The notes: generated from the letters alone by a model not told the origin. A stretch of 38,112 bases of DNA from an uncultured Alistipes sp. (GCA_938014215.1 CALLRW010000010.1:1-38112), one strand, 5' to 3'; counted from the stretch's first letter, positions 8,815 to 17,025 are shown. Numbers and translations are program-made.

Positions 8815-9915
8815 CTAGAAAAGATAATTCTCATATGTACGATCAATTCCCGTAACATAATTATGAATCGAAAATTTTTTCTCGACCACCACATGAGCTT
8901 TCTTGCCCATTGTATTTACCAAATCTTGAGAGGACAATAATTTGTCTATTGCATCAGCCCAAGCATTAGGAGAAAAAGGATCCACAACAAACCCTTCCTG
9001 CCCATCCGTAATTATTTCAGGTAATGCACCTGCCGCAGAAACAACAGAAGCACAATAACGATTCATAGCTTCAACAACAGCCATTCCAAATCCTTCGACA
9101 TGCGCAGGATGAACATATATAGAAGCTTTGTCTAAATAAGCAATAACATCATTTGTATATCCGACTAAGATTACATTGGGTTGAATATTATTCTCTTTTA
9201 TCTTTAGCTCTATTTTCTCACGATATGGACCTTCTCCTAGAATATATAATCTGACATTAGAACCTCGATTTACTAGTATTTTGATTGCATCAATTAACAT
9301 TAACAAGTTTTTAGCATAGCATAAACCTGATACACAAACTAAAATGCGAGGTTTTACATTATGAAAAATAATCGAATTATTTTGTTGTCCTTTTCTGGCA
9401 TAAGTATTATATACCACTACAGATTCCTTATCTTTCAGAGATGAAAAATTTTCAGAATAGAAATCTTGCACATACCGAGATATATATATCACCTTATCGC
9501 AAGATCTCCAAATATTATTAAATACAAATTTCTTAAGCTTAGAGATTCGCTCCACCATCACCCCCTCAAAAGAACGGATAGATTTAAACTTTGGATATAT
9601 ACATTTTAAAATGGCTACAGAAAAAGTATCAGCATTAAAATATGTATGAATTATTTTAACATTATGCTTCTTGGCAATTTTACGAAGATAGATTGCATTC
9701 TTAATAGGATTTGAGCGTATTAAACCATCTTCAATTACGCACCTATTTGAATCTATACGTTGCCATTCTGAAGGGATATCATCAACGTCAGCTAAAGAAG
9801 GAACGCATATTATATGTTTATACTTAGAATTTTCTACTAATATTTTAACCTTTGCAGCTGTTCCTCCCATTAAATTTAAGCTTGGTAGTAAATGGAGAAT
9901 AGTAAAAATTTTCAT
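8815..9915 (-). CDS. Glycosyltransferase family 4 protein
   Basis: A 366-residue GT-B enzyme. The N-terminal glycine-rich loop is MGGTAAKV (about 16-23). The C-terminal domain has ILVCVSGLCYAKNLLMLIDA near 190-210 and VEGFGMAVVEAMNRY near 280, the expected E-x7-E region. Conserved features after it include LPEIITDGQEGFVV. It starts 13 bases downstream of the GT2 gene. It is one of four GT4 enzymes in this cluster. Specificity is unknown. Confidence 0.87.
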   Translation of the reverse strand: MKIFTILHLLPSLNLMGGTAAKVKILVENSKYKHIICVPSLADVDDIPSEWQRIDSNRCVIEDGLIRSNPIKNAIYLRKIAKKHNVKIIHTYFNADTFSVAILKCIYPKFKSIRSFEGVMVERISKLKKFVFNNIWRSCDKVIYISRYVQDFYSENFSSLKDKESVVVYNTYARKGQQNNSIIFHNVKPRILVCVSGLCYAKNLLMLIDAIKILVNRGSNVRLYILGEGPYREKIELKIKENNIQPNVILVGYTNDVIAYLDKASIYVHPAHVEGFGMAVVEAMNRYCASVVSAAGALPEIITDGQEGFVVDPFSPNAWADAIDKLLSSQDLVNTMGKKAHVVVEKKFSIHNYVTGIDRTYENYLF

Positions 9916-9928
9916 TGTAAAAACTAAC

Positions 9929-10678
9929 CTATCTTCTTAATATTCTTTTTAATGGAGCTTTCATAAATTGCCAGAGTAACCAAATATTCCCAGAAGAAAT
10001 CAGTTTTGCATGATATTTCTTTTTAACTTTGACAATCTCTTTATAAAACTGTAATTGTGACGAACCTGTCTTACTTCCATCCCACATTCTAAAATATGCT
10101 AAATCTTGATTTATGGTATAAGCGGTATATTTCTGAGCAATTCGTACAAATAGTTCTAAATCCATAGTATAATGAAAATTCTCATCAAGAAGTCCAACTT
10201 CATTTAAGACTGCACGCCTAATTAAAGTTGAGTTTTGCATTACACTACAATGCCTCGTATTTAATAAGCTATTAAACGTAAAGGCTTCAGATGGAATAAC
10301 TTTTAATATATTGCCTTTACGATCAATCAAGACTTGATTCCCTATCAAAACAGACTTATCCGGATTATGTTCAAAAAAATTATTAATATTAAATAAAGCA
10401 TTAGGCGCCAACATATCGTCACTATTGATCCAAGCAATAATATCACCTGAAGCCTTTCGAAAACCTTTATTCAAAGCATCTGACTGGCCTCTATCCGGTT
10501 CTGAAACCCAATTTAGATGAGGATATTCTTTTAAAATTTCAATTGTACCATCAGTTGATCCGCCATCGATTATAAGATGCTCAAAATTGGGATAGTTTTG
10601 ATTAAGGACAGATTCAATATTTTGTCTAATAAATTCTGCTTGATTGTATGAGCATGTCACAATTGATATTTTAAGCAT
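9929..10678 (-). CDS. Glycosyltransferase family 2 protein
   Basis: A 249-residue GT-A enzyme of the WcaA-like group. The nucleotide-binding motif IIDGGSTDGT is at 36-45, with Asp38 as the usual acidic residue. The SDD metal-binding motif is at 86-88 (AWINSDD). The segment SEPDRGQSDALNKGF between them is characteristic of this subgroup. No membrane anchor is evident, so it should act in the cytoplasm on the lipid-linked oligosaccharide. It abuts the polymerase gene (stop at 10680). The donor is not identifiable. Confidence 0.9.
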   Translation of the reverse strand: MLKISIVTCSYNQAEFIRQNIESVLNQNYPNFEHLIIDGGSTDGTIEILKEYPHLNWVSEPDRGQSDALNKGFRKASGDIIAWINSDDMLAPNALFNINNFFEHNPDKSVLIGNQVLIDRKGNILKVIPSEAFTFNSLLNTRHCSVMQNSTLIRRAVLNEVGLLDENFHYTMDLELFVRIAQKYTAYTINQDLAYFRMWDGSKTGSSQLQFYKEIVKVKKKYHAKLISSGNIWLLWQFMKAPLKRILRR

Positions 10679-10679
10679 A

Positions 10680-11951
10680 TTATCGAATTTGTTTTGATGT
10701 TTTAATAGCTGCGTAGTGATACTTTCTTAAATATACATATACAATAAATAGTATAGCTAGAGTCTCGTTGTATTTTACAAAGATTGAAGTCTGTACATAA
10801 TTTAAGACTTGAGATAATACGGTAGCTACTATTATCAACGCTAGAGCACACGTGCGTTCATCTCGACCTTTTCTCAACCAATAAAAACCATTGACGCATA
10901 AAATGACACAAGGTAATACCCGGAAAAAAAGCCCTATTAATCCTTCACACCAAATAATAGGTGCAACATATGTATCACCGCCCAATACAAAGCTATATTC
11001 CCCTTTCTCTGCATCTCGAACATAGCCTAAACCGGTCCATAAACAATTGTGTGTTTGCGTTGTTTCTATAGCGGATGAAATAAGACGTTGACGAAAAGCA
11101 TACGTTCCAGTATCTTCAACTAACTCTGAGTTTATTGTATTGCTAATAAGATTATCCCAGAACTTAAAACTTACAGGTGCAATAATTCTTAAAACAGTTA
11201 CCACCAGAAGAGCATACATAAAATATTTAAAAATATTCCCAATGCCTTTTTTATAGCTGTAATAAATTACGGTTATTGCTATAATTATAACAGATGTAGC
11301 AATTAGATTTCTTGTATATGATACAAAGCATAATACAATGAATATAAGCACATAATACAACATTTTTCTTTGTCTAAAAAAGATATATTCAACAAAGCAA
11401 ATTGCAAATATTGCTGGGAATATTGGAGGTAGACCTATTATATTACGAGTCACTGAGATTCCTGAGACGCTATCAAGTCGCACATCTTGTTTAAAGACAG
11501 GAATACCAATACATTGTAAAAGATAGATAATGGTGAGAGGTATTATCCACCTTAATATCAATTTAAATAATAACTGAATTTTATTAATACTCAAACTAGA
11601 AATATAAGGTAAACATAACAAAAAAGAAGGCAATAAAATATAATTCTTCCTATATATAACTAATGCTTCAGTAATTCCATATGCAATACTAGTCTCTATT
11701 ACTTTAAGAATTGACCAACACACAGCTAGTACTAGGACTACATATAGCCTCTTATGTATTATTCTATAATGCTTACATAAAGAATAAATAAAGAGATATA
11801 CAGATAAAATAAAGCATAGAAAAGACGGCCCAATAGCCATGAAAACAGATGAAAAAGATGTCAGAGTAAACCACGGCCCCCCGGTCAAATAAGGAAGAAT
11901 AAAAATTATAATAAAAAGAACTTTGTCTTGGAAGCACAATCTTTCTCTCAT
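10680..11951 (-). CDS. wzy: Wzy-type O-antigen/capsule polymerase
   Basis: A very hydrophobic protein of about 423 residues with roughly ten or more predicted membrane spans. It has a large periplasmic-type loop (about residues 250-320, including SELVEDTGTYAFRQRLISSA and GLGYV) as in the O-antigen ligase/polymerase superfamily. It would polymerise undecaprenyl-linked repeat units on the periplasmic side. A longer reading frame starts at 11999, but ATG 11951 (MRERLCF) lies one base beyond the stop of the acetyltransferase gene and gives a cytoplasmic start just before the first membrane helix, so I prefer it. Sequence conservation in Wzy is low, and the call rests on topology and context. Confidence 0.8.
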   Translation of the reverse strand: MRERLCFQDKVLFIIIFILPYLTGGPWFTLTSFSSVFMAIGPSFLCFILSVYLFIYSLCKHYRIIHKRLYVVLVLAVCWSILKVIETSIAYGITEALVIYRKNYILLPSFLLCLPYISSLSINKIQLLFKLILRWIIPLTIIYLLQCIGIPVFKQDVRLDSVSGISVTRNIIGLPPIFPAIFAICFVEYIFFRQRKMLYYVLIFIVLCFVSYTRNLIATSVIIIAITVIYYSYKKGIGNIFKYFMYALLVVTVLRIIAPVSFKFWDNLISNTINSELVEDTGTYAFRQRLISSAIETTQTHNCLWTGLGYVRDAEKGEYSFVLGGDTYVAPIIWCEGLIGLFFRVLPCVILCVNGFYWLRKGRDERTCALALIIVATVLSQVLNYVQTSIFVKYNETLAILFIVYVYLRKYHYAAIKTSKQIR

Positions 11952-11952
11952 G

Positions 11953-12576
11953 CTAAATCTTTTTAATAAATTTAGCTGGATTTCCACCCCACATTTCATT
12001 TGCCGGAATATCTTTCACAACAACACTTCCTGCTGCAACTATAGAATTTATACCTATTGTTACTCCTTTTAAAATAATACATCTCGCCCCAATAAAACTA
12101 TTATCACAAATTCTAACCGGCTTAGATAGAGCTTTTCTTGTATCTTGTGTACGATCTTTCCGGACAGAAGGATCGAGAGAGTGAAAATTCGTATCCATTA
12201 TTGTACTTCCGGAACCAATATTCACATTATTTCCAATAATTACTTCGTGAGATACAGTTATTGAAGTAGAGGATATTCCAACATTATTGCCCACAACGAA
12301 TGTTGCATTATCATATACTATAATTTTAGAAGTATTACTGCTATTAATACAAAAATCTCCACTATTGATATTAAGATCCTTTCCAATAATAACATGTATA
12401 TTTTCTCCGAAACGAACAATGGTTCTTCCTCGAAATACAATACGATTATAATGTTCAGCAAAATGCTTTACTTTCTGATTATTAAACCAATTCCAATAAT
12501 TAGCAATTAATTTATGAGTTATCTTAGTTAAATAATACATAGGCTGAAAAAATAAAACCCATTTTATTTGTTCCAT
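11953..12576 (-). CDS. Hexapeptide-repeat acyltransferase (probably O-acetyltransferase)
   Basis: A 207-residue left-handed beta-helix acetyltransferase of the WcaF/WbbJ type that would O-acetylate a sugar of the repeat unit using acetyl-CoA. Hexapeptide repeats are visible at about 90-125 (VVGNNVGISS, VIIGNNVNIGSGS) and 155-200 (FIGARCIILKGVTIG, IVAAGSVVVKDIP). The C-terminus GNPAKFIKKI is the usual family ending. The loop with a conserved His (NFHSLD) near 137 matches the catalytic region. It overlaps the wzx gene by 13 bases and is one base from the preferred wzy start. The acyl group and target sugar are inferred only from the family. Confidence 0.88.
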   Translation of the reverse strand: MEQIKWVLFFQPMYYLTKITHKLIANYWNWFNNQKVKHFAEHYNRIVFRGRTIVRFGENIHVIIGKDLNINSGDFCINSSNTSKIIVYDNATFVVGNNVGISSTSITVSHEVIIGNNVNIGSGSTIMDTNFHSLDPSVRKDRTQDTRKALSKPVRICDNSFIGARCIILKGVTIGINSIVAAGSVVVKDIPANEMWGGNPAKFIKKI

Positions 12577-13946
12577 ATACCTCTTGCTTGATCGGTTATT
12601 AACATATCTAATTGTATTCTAGCCACTATACTCTGTGTCACATACACAAGAATAGGAACTGAAATAATTCCCATTATTCCAAATGCTTTTCCTAACACTA
12701 TCATTAATGGAATAGAGATAATAGCAAATAATAAATAAACAATCATTTGCAATCTTACTTTCCCTATTCCATTTATAATGTACATATAAGTTCCTGCTAA
12801 AATCTGAGCTATAGTATAAATTCCCAATACAATAATTACATCGTTATGGACATGAATATTATCACCAATCCATACCTTAAATATTATAGGAGCTAAAAAA
12901 TACATTAAACAGACAACTGGTATTATACAAAACCATATTTGTTCCAACCTCCGTTTCATATTTTTCATCCATATATAATCTTTTTTAATATATGCCTCAG
13001 TAAATGCAGACCAACAAGGTGTTAGAATTATAATAGAAAACATATGCAACACGTTAAAATATTTATAAGCTACATTATATTCAGAAACAGCAGTCGGTCC
13101 AAGTATCCTTGATATAAGAACATTAGTAATCTGAAAAATCAGCAGCATCGATATCATTATGATAAAAAAGTTCACACCCAATCCTAAAATATTACTAATC
13201 AGTTTACGATCAAAAAATTTAAAAGATGGGGAGAAATCTTTATAACGAGAAGACTTAAAGAAGACTATTGAATATATAATAGTAACAAGGACGGGCAATC
13301 CCGAATAAACCAACGCCAATAGTGTAAGGGACCCACTAGAGACAGATATTAGAATAATGATTCCAATTAGTGCTATAAATTGACCAGAAGTTTGGACTAA
13401 TGAGGCTAAGGCTGTCTTTTGATCTGCATTTAGCATCATGATGAATACATTAGACACAATATTCACACAGAAGGTAACAACCAATATAGAAAATACTTTT
13501 TTAAGTTCAAACGAATACGAGACATCAATATTCAATAAAGAACTCCAATTCACAAAGCTGTTAGCGATTAAGCAAATAACTAGTATACAACTAAACAGAA
13601 CTAGTAAAGAAATATAGGTTGTCGTAACGTATTTTCTTGCCAATATTTTATCTCCCGATGCTAATGATTCAGCAAATTTATTTCTGAAGCCATGAGCAAA
13701 TCCCAAATCAAAATAAGACAACCACCCAATAATAGAACTAACGGTCAACCAGATTCCGTAACCAATTACCGTTAAATAATTCAAAGTCAGAGGAACAACT
13801 ATAAGAGAAATAGCAATATTAACAACACGTAAAAGGCCAGAGCCCAAAATATTTCGCTTTATTATAGCTGTTCGCTCATTCTCACTACCAAACTTTTTTT
13901 TAATAAGCTCCAACAAGCCCGACTTTCTCAGACAATTCATAAACAC
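12564..13946 (-). CDS. wzx: Wzx-type polysaccharide flippase
   Basis: A 460-residue integral membrane protein of the MATE/MVF-like polysaccharide transporter family. It has about 12 to 14 predicted helices, beginning with LRVVNIAISLIVVPLTLNYL and the TVIGYGIWLTVSS segment typical of Wzx N-termini. It would flip the undecaprenyl-linked repeat unit to the periplasm for the polymerase encoded two genes downstream. The first 30 residues are basic and cytoplasmic. An in-frame Met at residue 3 is an equally possible start. A 30-base gap separates it from the initiating transferase. It is not closely similar to the flippase of the rightward cluster at 20539, so the two loci carry distinct flippases. 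Confidence 0.88.
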   Translation of the reverse strand: MFMNCLRKSGLLELIKKKFGSENERTAIIKRNILGSGLLRVVNIAISLIVVPLTLNYLTVIGYGIWLTVSSIIGWLSYFDLGFAHGFRNKFAESLASGDKILARKYVTTTYISLLVLFSCILVICLIANSFVNWSSLLNIDVSYSFELKKVFSILVVTFCVNIVSNVFIMMLNADQKTALASLVQTSGQFIALIGIIILISVSSGSLTLLALVYSGLPVLVTIIYSIVFFKSSRYKDFSPSFKFFDRKLISNILGLGVNFFIIMISMLLIFQITNVLISRILGPTAVSEYNVAYKYFNVLHMFSIIILTPCWSAFTEAYIKKDYIWMKNMKRRLEQIWFCIIPVVCLMYFLAPIIFKVWIGDNIHVHNDVIIVLGIYTIAQILAGTYMYIINGIGKVRLQMIVYLLFAIISIPLMIVLGKAFGIMGIISVPILVYVTQSIVARIQLDMLITDQARGIWNK

Positions 13947-13976
13947 ACACTTCTAACAGCGATATTAAACATTTAC

Positions 13977-15131
13977 TCACATCCGATCCATCTTCTTCTG
14001 GAGCCAGAAGAAGATACCCGTACGATTGAGGTGTGTGCGGTAACCGATGCGGTGAAGGATGAGCACCAGATGCGTCTTGTGGCGGATGTGCCACTCCATG
14101 AAATTATAGAGTCCGAACGTTATCAGGATGCTCAGCACCAGCACGACATACAGCTGTACGTTGATCGAGCAGCCCGCCATGTAGCTGATCCACCAGCACA
14201 GCACCACAAAGAAGTTCAGCGTCACGATCGCAAGCGTCGTCGCGGCATGCGAGCAGCCCAGGCGGATGAACATGTGGTGCAGGTGCGTCTTGTCGGGATG
14301 GAACGGAGACTTGCGCTTTGCCATGCGCGTCGTCATCACTCGCAGCGTATCGAAAACAGGGACAGACAGCACCGCCAGCGTAAAGGGAACCAGCCCGATA
14401 TTGGCCGCATCATACACCTTGCTCAACGAACCGTGCTCCAGAATCCGCATCACGAAGACCGACATGACGATTCCCATGACCAGCGTTCCGCCGTCGCCGA
14501 TGAACATCTTCGAACTCTTGCCGAAGACGTTGTGGAAGAAGAACGGAATCAGCGAACCGGCCGCCACAACCGCCAGCATGGCCATCACCCGATCCCCCAC
14601 GTACCAGAACATCACCCCGAAGAGCAGATTCGTCAGGATGCAGTACCCCGACGAGAGTCCGTCCACGCCGTCAATCAGGTTGATGGCGTTGATGATCCCC
14701 ACGGCCGCAAAGACCGTCAGCGGAATGGCTGCCCAGCGCGGAATCTGGTTGATACCCCACAATCCGTGGAAATCGTTCAGGCTGTAGTCTCCGACGAAGA
14801 TCAGCAGCAACACCGTACCGATCTCGACCAGGAAGCGAAGCCCCGGCGAAAGATCCAGAATATCGTCCAGCGTTCCGGTGTAGAGCATGATCATCATCGC
14901 CACAACGACGATGAACAGTTCGGAACAGTCACAGCCGATGCCGGCAATCCCCAGCCCGATGACCAATCCGAAGAAGACGGCAATGCCGCCCAGCACGGGC
15001 GTGGGTTTGCGTTGCAGCTTGCGCGCGTTGGGATTGTCGACAATGTTCTTGTCGAGGGCGATCTGTACGAGGCGCGGATGGATCCAGCGGACGCTCAACA
15101 GCGCAATCAGAAAAGATAGGATGTATAGCAT
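13977..15131 (-). CDS. WecA/MraY-family undecaprenyl-phosphate sugar-1-phosphate transferase
   Basis: A polytopic membrane enzyme of 384 residues that starts the repeat unit by joining a sugar 1-phosphate, classically GlcNAc-1-P, to undecaprenyl phosphate. Family motifs are complete: PTPVLGG at 43-49, LDD at 88-90, NLIDGVDG at 151-158 within INAINLIDGVDGLS, GDGGTLVMG at 212-220, and HLHH at 283-286 in the last cytoplasmic loop. The HLHH version is typical of WecA/TagO-like enzymes with UDP-GlcNAc specificity. It is the first structural gene after the NusG-like regulator, separated by 126 bases with hairpins. GC-rich codon use matches the regulator and not the AT-rich cargo that follows. The rightward cluster has its own, different family member at 36437. 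Confidence 0.92.
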   Translation of the reverse strand: MLYILSFLIALLSVRWIHPRLVQIALDKNIVDNPNARKLQRKPTPVLGGIAVFFGLVIGLGIAGIGCDCSELFIVVVAMMIMLYTGTLDDILDLSPGLRFLVEIGTVLLLIFVGDYSLNDFHGLWGINQIPRWAAIPLTVFAAVGIINAINLIDGVDGLSSGYCILTNLLFGVMFWYVGDRVMAMLAVVAAGSLIPFFFHNVFGKSSKMFIGDGGTLVMGIVMSVFVMRILEHGSLSKVYDAANIGLVPFTLAVLSVPVFDTLRVMTTRMAKRKSPFHPDKTHLHHMFIRLGCSHAATTLAIVTLNFFVVLCWWISYMAGCSINVQLYVVLVLSILITFGLYNFMEWHIRHKTHLVLILHRIGYRTHLNRTGIFFWLQKKMDRM

Positions 15132-15184
15132 AAACGAATAGGGATAGATCGTTTTTGCGGAGCTCTGCGCGGGCGACGCCAGAG

Positions 15185-15227
15185 GCTCCCGGGACTCATC
15201 CGGGAGCGGTCGTGCGCACCGCGTGCG
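15185..15227 (-). promoter_or_regulatory. Two GC-rich hairpins between regulator and first structural gene
   Basis: GCTCCCGG (15185-15192) pairs with CCGGGAGC (15200-15207), and CGCAC (15215-15219) pairs with GTGCG (15223-15227). No T-run follows on the leftward strand, so this is not a standard terminator. It could be a pause site on which the antiterminator acts. Function is an inference. Confidence 0.4.
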
Positions 15228-15257
15228 GGGTAATTCTGCGGGCAGTTCCGTGCGGGG

Positions 15258-16391
15258 CTACCCGTTGCTGCCGGCCGATGCGGGGAGGTGCCCCAGCCAG
15301 CGGTCATAGTCGTCCAGACGGCGGATCAGCTGCGCCTTGCTCTTCTTGAGAGGCTGTTCCGTCCGCCAGGGGTCGACAACGGCGTGCGCCTGCGCATAAT
15401 CCAGACAGCAGTTCGTACAGCCGTAAAGCGCGACGAGCAGCAGCGCCCGCGACTGTTCGGCCCGGATCAGCGGCAGGATGCCCCGAATGGTGCCGAGCAG
15501 CTGTTCGAAACGTTCGCGGTCGCCCAGAATGGCGTAGGCCGGCAGCAGCAGCGCGTAGAGTTTGCAGCGCATCACGTCGCTTTCGAGCTGCAGGCTGCCG
15601 TACTGCTGCAGCACCTCCGTCGCCAGTTTCCGGTCCTCGTCGGTCACCCCTTCGGGCGTGTGGAGGCGGCGAAGCGCCTCGTGAAGCCCGGCCGGCAGGC
15701 GGTCACCGTTCAGACGCGTATAGACGTGGCGGCCGTCCGAATTGAGCGCGACCACCTCGTACTGCCCCGGCTCGACCGAGAGCAGCGGCACGTACATGCA
15801 GTTCTCGACGCAGACCATCACCTCCTTGCGGCCGCCGCCGGGCTGGATGACGACCGTCGCCTCAACCCCCTTGAACTGCCCCTCGGTGATGCGGATCCGG
15901 TCGCCCTTCATCAGACGGTCGGGTCCCGGCGTATAGACCGGCAGCACGTCGGAGTAGGAGGCGGCCACCCAGCGCAGGTTCGCCATCGCCTCGTCCGTGA
16001 GGTAGGGATAGTGTTCGTTGTGCTCCTCGCGGATGCGCGGCAGGAAGTTGAACTGGGGCAGGAAGCGCTTCATCCGGTAGATCTCCGCCTCGGAGGCGTG
16101 GATGAAGACGTAGTTGTAGAGCAGCGGGTGGTTCGTGCGGACCAGTTCGCCGTGCTGCTTGCGGACCTCGACATACGACGGTGCGAAGTACTCGAAGAGG
16201 GGCTCCCCTCCCCGGATGCGGCGATCGAGTTCGCGCTGCAGCGCCCGGGCGGGATTTCCCTGGTAGTGGCCCTGCCGCGAAGTGGGCAAAACCAACACAT
16301 ACCAGCGCACGGCGCCGCTGTTTTTCCGGGCCCGGAGTTGCTCCGAAACCGAATCGGTCCAGTTCCAGGTGTTGCGTTTCGAGGTTGCCAT
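15258..16391 (-). CDS. UpxY/NusG-type transcription antiterminator with C-terminal extension
   Basis: A NusG paralogue predicted to bind RNA polymerase and let it read through the long leftward polysaccharide operon, as UpxY does in Bacteroides capsule loci and RfaH in enterobacteria. I choose ATG 16391, giving 377 residues. The frame stays open upstream to 16574, but the homologous gene at 17124 has only a short N-terminus. The NGN domain runs from about 29 (RWYVLVLPTS) to about 155, with FEYFAPSYVEVRK and LLYNYVFIHAS as its core. The KOW domain follows at about 159-205 (MKGDRIRITEGQFKG). Ordinary UpxY proteins end about there, near 170-190 residues. This one continues for about 160 residues of predicted helix with a motif YGCTNCC. 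It is first in its operon. Confidence 0.87.
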   Translation of the reverse strand: MATSKRNTWNWTDSVSEQLRARKNSGAVRWYVLVLPTSRQGHYQGNPARALQRELDRRIRGGEPLFEYFAPSYVEVRKQHGELVRTNHPLLYNYVFIHASEAEIYRMKRFLPQFNFLPRIREEHNEHYPYLTDEAMANLRWVAASYSDVLPVYTPGPDRLMKGDRIRITEGQFKGVEATVVIQPGGGRKEVMVCVENCMYVPLLSVEPGQYEVVALNSDGRHVYTRLNGDRLPAGLHEALRRLHTPEGVTDEDRKLATEVLQQYGSLQLESDVMRCKLYALLLPAYAILGDRERFEQLLGTIRGILPLIRAEQSRALLLVALYGCTNCCLDYAQAHAVVDPWRTEQPLKKSKAQLIRRLDDYDRWLGHLPASAGSNG

Positions 16392-16568
16392 GGTCAGTTT
16401 GCGAAATCGAAGGCGGTGTTCAATCCTTCGCTTGAGGCCAAACCGGGGCCTTGTCGGCGCGATCGCAAAACACGCTGACATACAGATGATTGCATTTCTA
16501 TCGAGTGCGTTCGTGAAAATCTGTTTTTCACGGCTTCCGGCCGATCTCATCCATCGACCCTGAAAACC
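16392..16568. other. Leader region of the leftward cluster
   Basis: The stretch between the regulator start and the inverted-repeat arm at 16569. It holds one clear hairpin (16512-16532) and no credible gene, although the regulator frame is open through it. Confidence 0.5.
16512..16532 (-). promoter_or_regulatory. Hairpin in the leftward leader
   Basis: CGTGAAAA (16512-16519) pairs perfectly with TTTTCACG (16525-16532) around a 5-nt loop. It would form in the 5' leader of the leftward mRNA, about 120 bases before the regulator start. It may be an attenuation or antitermination structure, which is an inference from position. Confidence 0.4.
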
Positions 16569-16594
16569 TACCATCTCTATTTAAGAACCCGCAC
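16569..16594 (+). repeat. Left arm of an inverted repeat flanking the promoter region
   Basis: This arm holds the perfect core ATCTCTATTTAAGAA (16573-16587). Its reverse complement recurs at 16877-16891. Extending the alignment outward and inward gives 21 matches over 26 bases. It lies just upstream of the leftward leader. A pair like this is typical of recombinase-inverted promoters in Bacteroidales. Confidence 0.75.
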
Positions 16595-16876
16595 GATTGT
16601 TCGAATTGTCAGATTTACAAAGCATCCGGATTGTCTCGATTTCCCGTTCGGTTCGATTTGCAATAATTTTATAAACAAAGGGAGTCCGGGTAGCAAAATA
16701 CGTCCAGATATACGTGTGGGCGGGGTGTACTGCAATCCGAATCAGACGTCGAGGCAGCAAATCCCCGATTATTAGTCATATATGCGAGAAAAAAACCGAT
16801 TTGCAACATAAGAAAAACACCAAAAATTTTGCGATTGGGACCCTTTTTGTTTACCTTTGCCGCTGTGATGTGTGAT
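16588..16876. promoter_or_regulatory. Candidate invertible promoter segment
   Basis: The 289 bases between the repeat cores contain the only strong promoter of the divergent region, aimed right at 16828-16859. Searching the leftward strand for TAnnTTTG with a TTTG about 20 bases upstream found no good match. The closest is TAAATCTG (16617-16610) without a partner. Inversion at the repeats would aim the promoter at the leftward cluster. No recombinase gene is in the window, so a distant invertase such as an Mpi-like serine recombinase would be needed. The inversion is a prediction. Confidence 0.6.
16828..16859 (+). promoter_or_regulatory. Bacteroidetes-type promoter for the rightward cluster
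   Basis: TTTG (16828-16831), a 20-base spacer and TACCTTTG (16852-16859) match the Bacteroides -33/-7 consensus (TTTG, TAnnTTTG) exactly. Transcription should begin near 16866. An overlapping weaker candidate is TTTG at 16800-16803 with AAATTTTG at 16824-16831, spacer 20. Confidence 0.82.
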
Positions 16877-17017
16877 TTCTTAAATAGAGATCATACAACC
16901 CTTGATTTCAGAACCGGGAACAAACGGGTGCGACAGGAAATACGCGATACCGGGCAACCGAAAAACGTATGTGAGCTGTATGAAATTTTTAAGGGGCCTT
17001 CGGGCAAACACATATAA
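16868..17017 (+). CDS. Possible 49-codon leader ORF
   Basis: An ATG only about two bases after the predicted transcription start opens a 49-codon frame (MCDFLNRDHTTLDF... ending GPSGKHI) that ends 106 bases before the regulator start. Codons 4-8 are the inverted-repeat core itself. I recognise no family. It could be a leader peptide or a chance frame. A nearly leaderless start is unusual, and no ribosome binding site can fit. Confidence 0.2.
   Translation: MCDFLNRDHTTLDFRTGNKRVRQEIRDTGQPKNVCELYEIFKGPSGKHI
16870..16895 (-). repeat. Right arm of an inverted repeat flanking the promoter region
   Basis: This arm holds TTCTTAAATAGAGAT (16877-16891), the exact reverse complement of the left core, with partial matches on both sides (21 of 26 bases overall). 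It begins 10 bases downstream of the -7 box of the rightward promoter, so the transcript would start just before or at the arm. Confidence 0.75.
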
Positions 17018-17025
17018 CACACTGT

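Noticed and set aside
11949..11999. Upstream start of the polymerase at 11999
   Set aside because: It would overlap the acetyltransferase gene by 47 bases and add a 16-residue non-hydrophobic piece. ATG 11951, one base after the stop, fits better.
14031..16478. Long plus-strand frames opposite the WecA-type gene and the leftward regulator
   Set aside because: They are shadows of GC-rich genes on the other strand, with Arg/His/Gln-rich low-complexity translations and no recognisable motifs.
16392..16574. N-terminal extension of the leftward regulator to ATG 16574
   Set aside because: The extra 61 residues have no counterpart in the paralogue at 17124, and they would start beside the inverted-repeat core. 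ATG 16391 places the NGN domain at the usual distance.
16654..16806. Direct repeat CGATTTGCAA at 16654-16663 and 16797-16806
   Set aside because: Ten bases in the same orientation within an AT-rich promoter region could be chance, and no partner signal explains it.
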